A stretch of DNA of 64,000 bases. Source: Anaerocolumna sp. AGMB13020 (lineage in GTDB: Bacteria; Bacillota; Clostridia; Lachnospirales; Lachnospiraceae). The DNA lies in NCBI RefSeq assembly GCF_033100115.1, contig NZ_CP136910.1, forward strand, positions 310,001-374,000, in the 5' to 3' direction. How positions within the stretch are numbered: position 1 is the stretch's first letter; the number at the start of each line of letters is the position of its first letter. A program made the position numbers and the translations under genes. A model generated the notes under the pieces. It ran no database searches, was not told the origin of the DNA, and saw only the letters and a list, made by a program, of their open reading frames with translations. Below, piece by piece: positions 53,893 through 63,307 of the stretch.

Positions 53893-55398
53893 TTAATTAA
53901 TCCTTTCTTTTCTTAAAGTTGCAGCATGCATAATTTTCTCCTGGCTGGCATCTTCTATCATGAATTCTCCGGCTATTCTTCCCTCACACATAACCAGTAT
54001 TCGATCGCTCATGCGAAGAATTTCAGGTAGTTCCGAGGAGATCATTATAATGGATTTCCCCTGATTTACAAGATTGTTCATCAGTGCATAGATTTCGCTT
54101 TTGGCTCCTACATCAATTCCTCTGGTCGGTTCATCAAAGATAAGTATCTCACTGTCTTTTAAAAGCCATTTGGCGATTACTACCTTTTGCTGGTTTCCGC
54201 CTGAAAGGTTAACTACCAGCTGTTCTACAGAAGGTGTTTTCGTCTTTAGCATTTCTACATACTTCTGCGCATCCTTTCGGATTCTTCTGTCATGAATAAA
54301 CTGACCGGAACAGTATTTCTCCAGTGCTGCCATAACAGAATTGTCTGCAACCGTCTTTTCTACAATAATTCCATATCGTTTACGGTCTTCTGATAAATAT
54401 CCGATTCCAGCTTTTACAGCATCACAGGGATTTTTAATCGTAACTTTCTGATCTTTTATATAGATTTCGCCGCTGTCTATGGGGTCTGCACCAAATAAAG
54501 CCCTTGCAGTTTCTGTCCTTCCGGAACCCATAAGACCAGCAATCCCAAGTATTTCACCTTTTCTCAATGAAAAGCTTACATTCTGAACCATTTTACCTGC
54601 GTTTAAGTTCTTTACTTTAAGCACCACCGGTGCATCCTTTGCTACATTGCTGGTTTCTTTGGGGTCTTCATAGATAACCCTGCCTACCATCCGGCTTATG
54701 ATATCATCTTTCGTACACTTTTCTGAAATCAGGGTGTCCACATACTCACCATCCCGCATAATGGTTACCCGGTCGGTTATTTGCTTTATTTCATCCATCC
54801 GATGTGAAATATATACTATTCCAAGTCCTTTTGCCCTTAATTCCCTGATAATCTTAAAGAGTTCTGTAATCTCCGTATCCGTCAGGGCTGCTGTAGGTTC
54901 ATCAAAGACAATGACTTTGGACTCTGCAGAAATAGCTTTCGCTATCTCTACCATCTGCTGTTTTCCTACGGTCAGATTTCCCATAGTCTCCTTGGGATTA
55001 ATGGAGATATTTAACTTATCAAAAAGCATCTGCGCCTGTCTGTTATTTTCTTTATCATCAATAAATCTGCCTTTTGTATTTTCTTTGCCTATGAACAGGT
55101 TCTGAGAAACAGTAAGATGATTCATCATATTAAGCTCCTGATGAACAATTACAATACCCGCATCCTGTGCTTCTTTCGGATTCTTAAACTCTATCTCCCT
55201 GCCCTCGAACCTGACAATCCCGGCATCCTTTGCGTGGATTCCTGTCAGAATCTTCATCAAGGTTGATTTTCCGGCTCCATTCTCACCCATAAGTGCATGA
55301 ACCTCTCCTGCCCGTACTTCAAGGTTCGCTCCTCTTAAAGCGCTGACTCCGGAAAAGGCTTTATCGATTCTTTCCATGGAAATTAATACGTTCTCCAT
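53893..55398 (-). CDS. Sugar ABC transporter ATP-binding protein (RbsA/MglA/XylG family)
   Basis: 501 residues with two fused ATPase domains. The N-terminal one has GENGAGKST and VGKQQMVEIAKAI with VIVFDEPTAALT. The C-terminal one has GLMGSGRTE, NLSGGNQQKVVIAKWLL and ILIFDEPTRGIDVGA. This duplicated layout is characteristic of the ribose/galactose/xylose importers. The start is the ATG at 55398, preceded by GAAGGTGA; an in-frame TTG lies five codons upstream. It is the first gene of the importer operon. Confidence 0.95.
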   Translation of the reverse strand: MENVLISMERIDKAFSGVSALRGANLEVRAGEVHALMGENGAGKSTLMKILTGIHAKDAGIVRFEGREIEFKNPKEAQDAGIVIVHQELNMMNHLTVSQNLFIGKENTKGRFIDDKENNRQAQMLFDKLNISINPKETMGNLTVGKQQMVEIAKAISAESKVIVFDEPTAALTDTEITELFKIIRELRAKGLGIVYISHRMDEIKQITDRVTIMRDGEYVDTLISEKCTKDDIISRMVGRVIYEDPKETSNVAKDAPVVLKVKNLNAGKMVQNVSFSLRKGEILGIAGLMGSGRTETARALFGADPIDSGEIYIKDQKVTIKNPCDAVKAGIGYLSEDRKRYGIIVEKTVADNSVMAALEKYCSGQFIHDRRIRKDAQKYVEMLKTKTPSVEQLVVNLSGGNQQKVVIAKWLLKDSEILIFDEPTRGIDVGAKSEIYALMNNLVNQGKSIIMISSELPEILRMSDRILVMCEGRIAGEFMIEDASQEKIMHAATLRKERIN

Positions 55399-55493
55399 AC
55401 ATTCACCTTCCAATATGCTTTCTGTGCTTGTGTTTTTGCTTCTGTAAACACATTATAGTGTCTTTGCGGGAACAATTTAATAGAGAATTCTAT

Positions 55494-55539
55494 AGAAAAA
55501 GGTTAAAATCTTACTTTCCTAAGATTTTAACCTTTTTCT
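55494..55539. terminator. 20-bp-stem bidirectional terminator
   Basis: A perfect 20-bp stem with arms at 55494-55513 and 55520-55539 (arms end in TCTTA and begin TAAGA, flanked by AAAAA and TTTTT) encloses a 6-base loop. It separates the sensing operon (55669-60107) from the importer operon, so these are transcribed separately. Confidence 0.9.
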
Positions 55540-55668
55540 AATATTTGATATGAACTTATTTTGATCAGGAACCAAACGAACGAATTACGAGTACAGGCTG
55601 TCCCTTGTCTTAAAGCTTGATATCCTGTGTCCTTTAATACATGAAAGGAAGCAAACTAACTTTATGAA

Positions 55669-56670
55669 TTAATCAAACGGAAATAAAAGCTTTTGATTTA
55701 AGCTGGTATACATATTATCTTTTGTGATTAAGGTGGAGCCGGAATCTATAACCCTTTCTGTCCTTTCTCCTTTTATTAGTTTAATCGCACTTTCCACACC
55801 AAGGTATCCCATATTAAAGGATTTCTGAATTACAATCGCTTCGTATATCCCTTCCTCCAGATATTTTATCTGTTCCGTGGCATTATCAAAGCCAATAACT
55901 TTAATACAATTCTCCAGTCCCATTTCTTTAATAGCTGCCCCGGCTCCTACTGATGCATACTGATTCAAACCGGCTATTACAGATATATCTGGATGTTTCT
56001 TGACCATTTCCTTTGTTAGTTCCTTGGCCTTTTCTGTATCCGAATCGCAATAAGTTATCTCTGCGATCTTATCTTTGTCATCTGTAAGTCCCATTCTTAT
56101 GCCATTTTCCCGGTCAATCGCTGTGGAGGTTCCTTTAACATGGCTGATAATGCCTATTTCCTTACCATCTTTTAACAGCCTTTTCATAAGGGCTCCCATA
56201 CGGATTCCAGCCTTATAGTTATCCGTCGCTATCACTGCATCGGCAAAATCACCTTGAACCGTCGAGTCTATGAGCACAAGCTTGATATTGTTAGAGACTA
56301 CGGCTTTTGCTGCCTCAACCGTCTTGATATAATCGGCCGCAGCCAGAACAATGGCTCCGGGTTTCCGATTAATCGCTTCTTCAATTAATTGGTTCTGCTT
56401 GCTGTAATCATCTTCCTTCTCAGCTCCCCAGATAACTATCTGCGCGTTGTATTCCATTGCAGCTAAGTTAGCACCCTCCATAACAGACTGCCAAAACCCA
56501 TTGTCCTCGTCAAGACTCTTAACAATACAGATAATTTCTATGGGCTTTTCTTGGTGCAGCATAATTTTAGAGAGAAACATTCCGGTACACAGAAACAGTA
56601 TCGTCAAAGCAATTATCTGTGGGTATTGAAAGAACTTTTTCTTTTTAGTCGTTATTTGATAACTCTTCAT
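55669..56670 (-). CDS. Membrane-anchored sugar-binding sensor protein
   Basis: 333 residues. An N-terminal anchor (about residues 20-38, IIALTILFLCTGMFLSKIM) replaces the usual lipobox, leaving a family 4 sugar-binding fold outside the membrane (IVKSLDEDNGFWQSVMEGANLAAMEYN, IVLAAADYIKTVEAAKAV, LVLIDSTVQGDF). The start is the ATG at 56670 with GGGAGGTG before it; the gene overlaps the histidine kinase stop by 26 bases. It probably senses sugar and passes the signal to the kinase, like the XylFII or AraP proteins of clostridia and bacilli. Confidence 0.88.
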   Translation of the reverse strand: MKSYQITTKKKKFFQYPQIIALTILFLCTGMFLSKIMLHQEKPIEIICIVKSLDEDNGFWQSVMEGANLAAMEYNAQIVIWGAEKEDDYSKQNQLIEEAINRKPGAIVLAAADYIKTVEAAKAVVSNNIKLVLIDSTVQGDFADAVIATDNYKAGIRMGALMKRLLKDGKEIGIISHVKGTSTAIDRENGIRMGLTDDKDKIAEITYCDSDTEKAKELTKEMVKKHPDISVIAGLNQYASVGAGAAIKEMGLENCIKVIGFDNATEQIKYLEEGIYEAIVIQKSFNMGYLGVESAIKLIKGERTERVIDSGSTLITKDNMYTSLNQKLLFPFD

Positions 56671-58483
56671 CCGGTACACCTCCCTCCACTTTCGGCAGAT
56701 AGATGCTTACGGTAGTTCCGATACCGGGAGTACTTTCATACTGTAAGCCGTATTGCTCCCCATAGTAAAGCTTCAATCTGCGGTTAACATTCTCAACGGC
56801 TACTCCATTGCTTTTACCGGACTTATCCTTTTTATCGAAAATATGTTTCAGGGTATCCTCCTCCATGCCGATTCCATTATCAATGACCTGTAAAAGGATA
56901 CCCTCCTTGGTTTCTTCTCCGCGTATTATTACTGTTCCTTTTGTTTCCCTGTATTTAATACCATGATAAATGGCATTCTCCACCAGGGGCTGAAGAATTA
57001 ATTTTACCATACGGCAGGAGTATATTAGCGGATTAACCGAAATTTCAAAGGATAGTTGATCTCTGTAACGCATTTTCTGGATGATAAGATAACTTCTGGC
57101 ATAATCTACTTCATTTTCTATGGTAACAAATTCCACTTCATTGCTGATACTCTGCCGCAGCAGCTTCGCAAGGGTTGCCGTCATTATTACCACTTCTTTG
57201 TTATTTCCGCCTTCACCCATCCATACAATAGAATCCAGGGTATTATAAAGGAAATGAGGATTAATCTGTGCCTGTAAGGCTCTGAGCTCCAGCTTATACT
57301 TTTCCTTCTGGCTTCTGCTCTTATCCTCCATAAGGTTCTGAAGCTCATCGGTCATGGCATAGAAGGACTTATGAAGCATTCCAATCTCTCCTTCCCCCCA
57401 ATCCTTCCGAGGTATCTTGTCGAAATTACCTTTTTCTACTTGCTTCATGGAATTTCTTAAATCCGTGATCGGTCGTGTCAGCTTATTCGAGAAAAGTACA
57501 GCTATTATAAGAGCTCCCAATAGCAGCATCAGAGCACTTTCCAGATAAATACTCTGGGTGGATTGCCTGCCAGGAAACAGTTCATTAATATTTGCCACTC
57601 CCACTACAGTCCAGCCAGTCTTTTCAGAAGTAGACATGGTATAGAGCTTTTCTTCACCGTCTACCGTTGTTATGAAATGATCCTTTTTGCAGGTAAGGAT
57701 TTCTCCGATCTTTTCTTTTCTAAGCCCCGTATATATAAGCTGCTGCTTCGGATGATAGATAATTTCTCCCTGACTGTCGATAAGAAAGATATACCCTTTG
57801 TTGCCCATTTTGATATTCTGGCAGAGCTTTGTAATAGAACTATAATTTAAATCTACCAGCAGTGCACCGAGTATCTTTCCAGTTTCTTTGGTCCGAATCG
57901 CTTTACTTAAAGTTACAACCCATTTGTAATCATCAGAAATAAGGTTCTGAACATGGGAGGAGGATAACACACGTCTGCCATTACCTTCTATGGCCTTCTT
58001 ATACCAGGTCATTTCCTTGATGTCCACATTACGGTTTAGCATTTGGGTACCATGATTTACTGCAAATTTATCATTTTCACCATAGACAACAATGTTATAG
58101 ATATCTTCCCTCATACTAAGAATCGTTTCAAATTGTGACAGCATCCTTAAATATAATTCTGTATCCTTTTCACTATAGGGTTCTGTGGAAAGATACTCTC
58201 TCACATCCATATTCGTTACCAGCAGGGTCGAGATATTCTCCATATAACTGATATAAGCATCGATATCTGCATTCACCTGTCCAATTACTTGTTTCGTATA
58301 TTCTGTGGAGTTCTCAATAACTGCTTTTCTGGTAACCCTCAAAGAAATTCCCAGAAATAAAAACACCGCGCACAGTATCAGCAAGGAAAATAAGAATATC
58401 ATATTCATCCGGATACTCTTAAAGGGCTGCAGCAATCTGCCAAACCTTTTTCCTGGAAAAGCTTCTGTGTCGGGCTTAAACAT
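56645..58483 (-). CDS. Sensor histidine kinase of the YesM type
   Basis: 612 residues. A first membrane segment (about 26-48), a roughly 250-residue extracellular dCache-like sensor, and a second membrane segment (about 312-332, SALMLLLGALIIAVLF) followed by a HAMP linker. The histidine kinase box INPHFLYNTLDSIVWM holds the phosphorylated histidine; the ATPase part has LILQPLVENAIYHGI and DNGIGM. The start overlaps the regulator stop by 8 bases, after GGGAGAG. It phosphorylates the coupled YesN-like regulator. Confidence 0.94.
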   Translation of the reverse strand: MFKPDTEAFPGKRFGRLLQPFKSIRMNMIFLFSLLILCAVFLFLGISLRVTRKAVIENSTEYTKQVIGQVNADIDAYISYMENISTLLVTNMDVREYLSTEPYSEKDTELYLRMLSQFETILSMREDIYNIVVYGENDKFAVNHGTQMLNRNVDIKEMTWYKKAIEGNGRRVLSSSHVQNLISDDYKWVVTLSKAIRTKETGKILGALLVDLNYSSITKLCQNIKMGNKGYIFLIDSQGEIIYHPKQQLIYTGLRKEKIGEILTCKKDHFITTVDGEEKLYTMSTSEKTGWTVVGVANINELFPGRQSTQSIYLESALMLLLGALIIAVLFSNKLTRPITDLRNSMKQVEKGNFDKIPRKDWGEGEIGMLHKSFYAMTDELQNLMEDKSRSQKEKYKLELRALQAQINPHFLYNTLDSIVWMGEGGNNKEVVIMTATLAKLLRQSISNEVEFVTIENEVDYARSYLIIQKMRYRDQLSFEISVNPLIYSCRMVKLILQPLVENAIYHGIKYRETKGTVIIRGEETKEGILLQVIDNGIGMEEDTLKHIFDKKDKSGKSNGVAVENVNRRLKLYYGEQYGLQYESTPGIGTTVSIYLPKVEGGVPDEELSNND

Positions 58484-60107
58484 GTACTCTCCCTTCCTTT
58501 CGTGCGAACTCCTTCGGTGTCATTCCGGTAATCTTTTTAAAGGTAATGGCAAAGTAATGGGGGTCCGCATAACCTGCCTTCTCTGCAATTTCATATACCT
58601 TGAGGGTTGTATTGGAAAGAAGCTCCATGGCAGCTTTCATTCTCCGCTTGGTTAAGGCTTCGATAAATGTTTCACCGGTGTACCTTTTAAAAATAGTGCT
58701 GAAATAACTCATGCTGATGGCAAGATCACTGCACATGGACTGCAGGGTTAAGTCCTCCTTCATATAATGTTCTTCAATATATTCTACTGCAATAATTGCC
58801 TGCTTCTTACTGAAACTATCCCTTTGCTCGGCTAAGACCTCTCCGATATAATAACAATACTCACAAAGAAGCTTCTCCACTTCCTCAAGGGTTTTCATGG
58901 TATATAAAAGCCTTAACAGATTATTCTGCCGTTCAGTAATTTCTTCGTCAGTAAGATTTAAACTATCCACCAGATTATTCAAAGCCACCATAATGTTCTG
59001 CACACAGATATAAATCCTAGCAGAAGACAAAACCAACTTTCGCAATCTGGATACAATTCCTTTCAGACTATCAGCAATTTCAGCTTTACTGTTCAGCTTA
59101 ACTGCCAGCGTAAGTTTTCTGATATCATCACTGATTTCAATATTTCTGACCTTGTCCATTTCAACAAAATCTTTGATAAAAAGTACTCTGTCCTGCCCGT
59201 ATAGAAATCGATATTCCAATGCATTCAACGCTCCTTCGTAGGATTTATGTACCCTATAAAGAAGATTGACGGGACTACCGATTCCCAATGTAACCCCTAA
59301 CCCAAAATACTCCTTCATCATCTTTTTACTTGCTTCGTAGATGTTTTGCAGCTTCTCTAATAAAAAAGCTTCTGAAGCACCTGACAAAAGGAGGGTCGTA
59401 TTATTCTGCAAATCCTGAAATACCAGTAGCTTATCGTCAGCAGAAGTCATCTCTTCCAGAATATTAAAAAGAACAAACTCCGGCAGATCTCCGGCAGCTT
59501 CCGGCATTGACGCAAGAAAATCCTCCGTATGTTCTGCCACCATAAGGGCAGTAATATAACATTCACCGCTGATATCCCGCTGCAACTCCTTCAGCTTCTC
59601 ATGAAGCTTTTCTTCCGGCTGTTGTTTATGCAATCCCTTGACTAATTGATTTAAATACCTGGAACGTAATATTGGAAGATTCTTCTGATAAGAATCCGTA
59701 AGCTTGTGAAGACTCTCTTTCTTCTTTCTCTCTTCACTGATTGTTTCTTTTACACTTATAAGAATCTCATTTAGCTCGGCTACCGTAACAGGTTTAAGTA
59801 CATATTCTACTACCTGGTATTTTACTGCCGTCTTGGCATATTCAAATTCATTATATCCGCTTAATATAATCGTCCTGGTATCCGTATGATTTTCATAGAT
59901 ATATCTGGCAAGCTCCAATCCATCTACAAAAGGCATACAGATATCCGTTATTACTAATTCAACATTATGTATGGAAAGGAATTCCATTGCTTCCTTGCCA
60001 TTCTTACAGGTTCCCGCCAAATGATAACCAAGCTCTTCCCATTTCATGTTGGTACTTATGGCGTCTCGCACCAAAGCCTCATCATCTACCAGTAATACTT
60101 CAAACAT
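58476..60107 (-). CDS. Response regulator of the YesN type (receiver plus AraC domain)
   Basis: 543 residues. The receiver domain begins FEVLLVDDEALVRDAI and the phosphorylated residue is D55 in VITDICMPFVDGL, with lysine in VLKPVTVAEL. A long middle region (about 125-430) follows. The C-terminal AraC domain has two helix-turn-helix motifs (SMCSDLAISMSYFSTIFKRY and AEKAGYADPHYFAITFKKITGMTPKEF). It heads the sensing operon with the kinase and binding protein, and probably activates the importer operon located after the terminator. Confidence 0.95.
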   Translation of the reverse strand: MFEVLLVDDEALVRDAISTNMKWEELGYHLAGTCKNGKEAMEFLSIHNVELVITDICMPFVDGLELARYIYENHTDTRTIILSGYNEFEYAKTAVKYQVVEYVLKPVTVAELNEILISVKETISEERKKKESLHKLTDSYQKNLPILRSRYLNQLVKGLHKQQPEEKLHEKLKELQRDISGECYITALMVAEHTEDFLASMPEAAGDLPEFVLFNILEEMTSADDKLLVFQDLQNNTTLLLSGASEAFLLEKLQNIYEASKKMMKEYFGLGVTLGIGSPVNLLYRVHKSYEGALNALEYRFLYGQDRVLFIKDFVEMDKVRNIEISDDIRKLTLAVKLNSKAEIADSLKGIVSRLRKLVLSSARIYICVQNIMVALNNLVDSLNLTDEEITERQNNLLRLLYTMKTLEEVEKLLCEYCYYIGEVLAEQRDSFSKKQAIIAVEYIEEHYMKEDLTLQSMCSDLAISMSYFSTIFKRYTGETFIEALTKRRMKAAMELLSNTTLKVYEIAEKAGYADPHYFAITFKKITGMTPKEFARKEGRVHV

Positions 60108-60431
60108 TATAAACCTCCAAAATCCATCCCCGTTGTGATATCTCTACTACCAGTCTCCTTTATTACCTTATAACACTTTTAGGCATTCTTCAATAAAAAA
60201 GTAGAGAATTCCATACAAATTACAAATTTTTATGTTCAAAACGTTGCCTTTTTTTGTTTTTCATCCTTATTTTTTATAATATTTGCCATGTACTTCTACT
60301 CAAGAACAGAATTTTAAAGGCTTTATTGCCTATAACCTTTTTTACAGCATAATATTCAGATTTAAGCTCCTTATTCAGAATTGAGCTCCTTAACTTTCAT
60401 GCTGTCCAACCATCTTTATTTTCTGAGTGGC
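60108..60431. other. Gap upstream of the response regulator
   Basis: AT-rich intergenic region, on the minus strand upstream of the sensing operon and downstream of trpA. A direct repeat AGCTCCTTA occurs twice about 18 bases apart (60366-60393). I see no gene. A promoter for the regulator should lie here, but no convincing pair of boxes stands out. Confidence 0.4.
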
Positions 60432-60473
60432 AGTAAAAAAACGGAGGGATTCATTCTCCCTCCGTTTTTTACT
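60432..60473 (-). terminator. Terminator of the trp operon
   Basis: On the minus strand ACGGAGGGA pairs with TCCCTCCGT, flanked by A and T tracts; T-run directly after the stem. It lies about 90 bases past the trpA stop, so it ends the trp transcript. Confidence 0.9.
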
Positions 60474-60564
60474 CTACTGACATTATACTTTAATAATCAG
60501 ATTAACCAATCAATCTTTTATGTTCAAAAAAATTACTTCTTTCTGTAACCGTAATATCATGTAT

Positions 60565-61341
60565 TTAAACTTCCATCACTGCTTTTTTCATCGCGGTAAC
60601 ATAATCAGCTACTGGTTTTATACTATCCTTACCATAATGAGAAATGATTTTTACTATTGCGCTGCCAACAATTGCTCCATCTGAAACAGCTGCAAATTCC
60701 TTTGCCTGCTCAGGTGTTGAGATTCCAAAACCTACTGCACATGGAGTCTTTGTTACCTCCCGTACCATGGAAATCATGGAGCTGATATCCGTCTTGATTT
60801 CTGACCTGACACCAGTTACCCCCATTGAAGAAACACAGTAAATAAAACCTTTTGCCTGTTCTGCTATCATTCGGATTCGTTCATTAGAGGTAGGCGCAAT
60901 CAGGGATATCAGATCTACCCCGTATTTTAAACAATCCACTTCCAGTTCTTCCTTTTCTTCAAAGGGAAGGTCTGGAACAATGATTCCATCTATGCCGCAT
61001 TCCACACACCTTTTAAAGAATCTCTCCTTACCGTAGGTATAAATTGGATTGATATAAGTGAGATATACCAGTGGTACGCTTACCTTTCCTCTTACTCCTT
61101 TTACCATATCAAAGAGCTTATCCGTAGTACAGCCTGCTGTTAATGCTCTTTCATTTGCTTCCTGGATAACCGCGCCTTCCGCTATTGGATCAGAGAAAGG
61201 AATACCAATCTCTATAAGGTCTGCTCCTGCTGCTTCCATTGTAACAATTAATTTTTCTGTTGTTTCCAGATCAGGATCTCCCCCTGTTACAAAACTGATA
61301 AATGCTTTTCCCTGCTTAAATGCATTCTGAATTCTACTCAT
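60565..61341 (-). CDS. trpA: Tryptophan synthase alpha subunit
   Basis: 258 residues that split indole-glycerol phosphate to indole and glyceraldehyde 3-phosphate. Catalytic E42 is in [20 protein letters not shown]54-equivalent in the same region; [16 protein letters not shown] and the phosphate-binding end [13 protein letters not shown] follow. The start overlaps trpB by 8 bases, so they are coupled. It works in complex with trpB. It is the last gene of the trp operon. Confidence 0.97.
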   Translation of the reverse strand: MSRIQNAFKQGKAFISFVTGGDPDLETTEKLIVTMEAAGADLIEIGIPFSDPIAEGAVIQEANERALTAGCTTDKLFDMVKGVRGKVSVPLVYLTYINPIYTYGKERFFKRCVECGIDGIIVPDLPFEEKEELEVDCLKYGVDLISLIAPTSNERIRMIAEQAKGFIYCVSSMGVTGVRSEIKTDISSMISMVREVTKTPCAVGFGISTPEQAKEFAAVSDGAIVGSAIVKIISHYGKDSIKPVADYVTAMKKAVMEV

Positions 61342-62518
61342 GAATATTTACCCCCCTGTATCTTGCAATTGCAGCCACATCCTTATCACCACGTCCTGAT
61401 ATATTGATTACTATTATTTTCTCCTTATCCATTTCAGGTGCCAACTTCCTTGCATAAGCTACCGCATGTGCACTTTCAATTGCAGGAATAATTCCTTCTG
61501 TCCGTGACAGATATTCAAAAGCTTTTACCGCTTCTTCATCCGTAATGGGTACATAGGAGGCTCTTCCTGTCTTGTAAAGCATGGCATGTTCCGGACCGAT
61601 TCCCGGATAATCAAGACCTGCGGAAATGGAGTAAACAGGTGCTATCTGTCCGTCTTCGTCCTGACAGAAAATGGACTTCATACCGTGGAAAATTCCTTCC
61701 GTACCGTTTGCGATGGTCGCAGCATTTTTAGGATTATCGACACCAAGACCGGCTGCCTCACATCCAATCAACTGTACCTCCGTATCTTCTATAAACTCAT
61801 AAAAGGCACCCATAGCGTTGCTGCCGCCGCCAACACAGGCGATTACCGCATCCGGAAGCCTGCCCTCCTTTTCCTTCAGCTGGCTCTTAATCTCTTTGCC
61901 TATAATTTTTTGAAAATCTCTTACTATTGTAGGAAAGGGATGGGGACCCATTACTGAACCAAGAACATACAGCGTGTCGTCTACTCTTCTGGTCCATTCC
62001 CTCATGGTTTCATTCACTGCATCCTTTAAGGTCTGGGTACCGCTGGTAACAGGATGAACCCTTGCTCCTAAGAGTTCCATTCGGTATACATTTAATACCT
62101 GTCTGTCCGTATCTTCCTTTCCCATAAAGATATCACATTCAAGTCCCATAAGAGCTGCAGCTGTTGCTGTTGCCACACCATGCTGCCCGGCTCCTGTTTC
62201 TGCAATAACTCTGGTTTTACCCATTTTCTTTGCAAGAAGCACCTGTCCTAATACATTGTTGATCTTATGAGAACCGGTATGGTTCAGATCTTCTCTTTTC
62301 AGATATATCTTTGCACCACCCAGATCTTCGGTCATCTTTTCTGCATAATATAACCTTGACGGCCTTCCTGCATATTCGCGGTATAACGTCTCCAGCTCAG
62401 ATACATAAACCGGATCATTTTTATAATATTCATAGGCTTTATCCACCTCTGCTACTGCATTCATAAGAGTTTCCGGAACATATTGACCTCCAAACTCACC
62501 AAACCTGCCTTTTTTCAT
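61334..62518 (-). CDS. trpB: Tryptophan synthase beta subunit
   Basis: 394 residues, the PLP subunit that joins indole and serine into tryptophan. The PLP lysine is in [15 protein letters not shown] (near residue 85); catalytic E is in [15 protein letters not shown]; the phosphate loop is GGGSNAMG. It begins [19 protein letters not shown]. The gap to trpF upstream (62519-62665, 147 bases) contains an A/T-rich hairpin-like stretch but no gene. Confidence 0.97.
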   Translation of the reverse strand: MKKGRFGEFGGQYVPETLMNAVAEVDKAYEYYKNDPVYVSELETLYREYAGRPSRLYYAEKMTEDLGGAKIYLKREDLNHTGSHKINNVLGQVLLAKKMGKTRVIAETGAGQHGVATATAAALMGLECDIFMGKEDTDRQVLNVYRMELLGARVHPVTSGTQTLKDAVNETMREWTRRVDDTLYVLGSVMGPHPFPTIVRDFQKIIGKEIKSQLKEKEGRLPDAVIACVGGGSNAMGAFYEFIEDTEVQLIGCEAAGLGVDNPKNAATIANGTEGIFHGMKSIFCQDEDGQIAPVYSISAGLDYPGIGPEHAMLYKTGRASYVPITDEEAVKAFEYLSRTEGIIPAIESAHAVAYARKLAPEMDKEKIIVINISGRGDKDVAAIARYRGVNIHE

Positions 62519-62665
62519 TGTTCTACCCTGATACGCCTTTGATTTTTTTTAAAATCGAAGGTGTACCTGCCGCTTTTAAAGCTGTACGCTAAAATACGGT
62601 ATCCTTTCTATTATATTTAATTTCACAATACAAAGCTGGTATAAAAGTGTATGCCAGCTGTCCTG

Positions 62666-63307
62666 TTATCTTATTTCTTGATTCGTTTTGTCTGCTGTTC
62701 TTACCGCATGAATAAATTCCATAACCTTTTTTTCATCCTTAAAACCTTCTGTTTCCACTCCGCTGCTGATATCCACACAGTAGGGATGCAGCATTTCGAT
62801 AGCCTTGGTTACATTACAGCTATTCAATCCACCAGCCAGATAAAATCTACCGAAATCCTTCGGCACCAGCTTCCAGTCAAAGGTTTTTCCAATGCCTCCA
62901 TAATGTTCAGCAGCATAAGTATCAAGAAGGAAATAATCTGCCGGTAATTTTCGTCCTTTATCAAGATCCGCTTCCTTGGTTGCTCTAAGTGCCTTTATAA
63001 TTGGGACTGCTTCCTTGGTGATACTCCGCAAAGCATCCATGTAATTTCTGTCCTCATCTCCATGAAGCTGAATACTATTGATGATCCTGACTTTAACCAA
63101 AGCAGCAATTTCTTCAATAGGAGCATTGACAAATACCCCAACAGAATGAATTCTCTCATCCAGCTGACTTTTCAGCTTTTGTGCTTCTTCTCTTGAGACT
63201 TTCCTTTTACTGTCAGCAAATACAAACCCGATATAGTCCGGTAGATATTTATTTACTATCCGAATGTCTTCCTCTCTTCTCAAGCCACATATCTTAACCT
63301 TAGTCAT
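62666..63307 (-). CDS. trpF: Phosphoribosylanthranilate isomerase
   Basis: A 213-residue TIM barrel performing the third committed step of tryptophan synthesis. The catalytic cysteine is in KVKICGLRREEDI, the acid in the last third (CVDISSGVET). It overlaps trpC by four bases (ATGA), so it is coupled to that gene and both come from the same transcript. Confidence 0.95.
   Translation of the reverse strand: MTKVKICGLRREEDIRIVNKYLPDYIGFVFADSKRKVSREEAQKLKSQLDERIHSVGVFVNAPIEEIAALVKVRIINSIQLHGDEDRNYMDALRSITKEAVPIIKALRATKEADLDKGRKLPADYFLLDTYAAEHYGGIGKTFDWKLVPKDFGRFYLAGGLNSCNVTKAIEMLHPYCVDISSGVETEGFKDEKKVMEFIHAVRTADKTNQEIR

Noticed and set aside
62519..62665. Possible trp attenuator or leader in the trpF-trpB gap
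   Set aside because: The hairpin-like stretches are A/T-rich and imperfect, no Trp codons in a short ORF are seen, and attenuators normally precede the first gene, which is outside the window.
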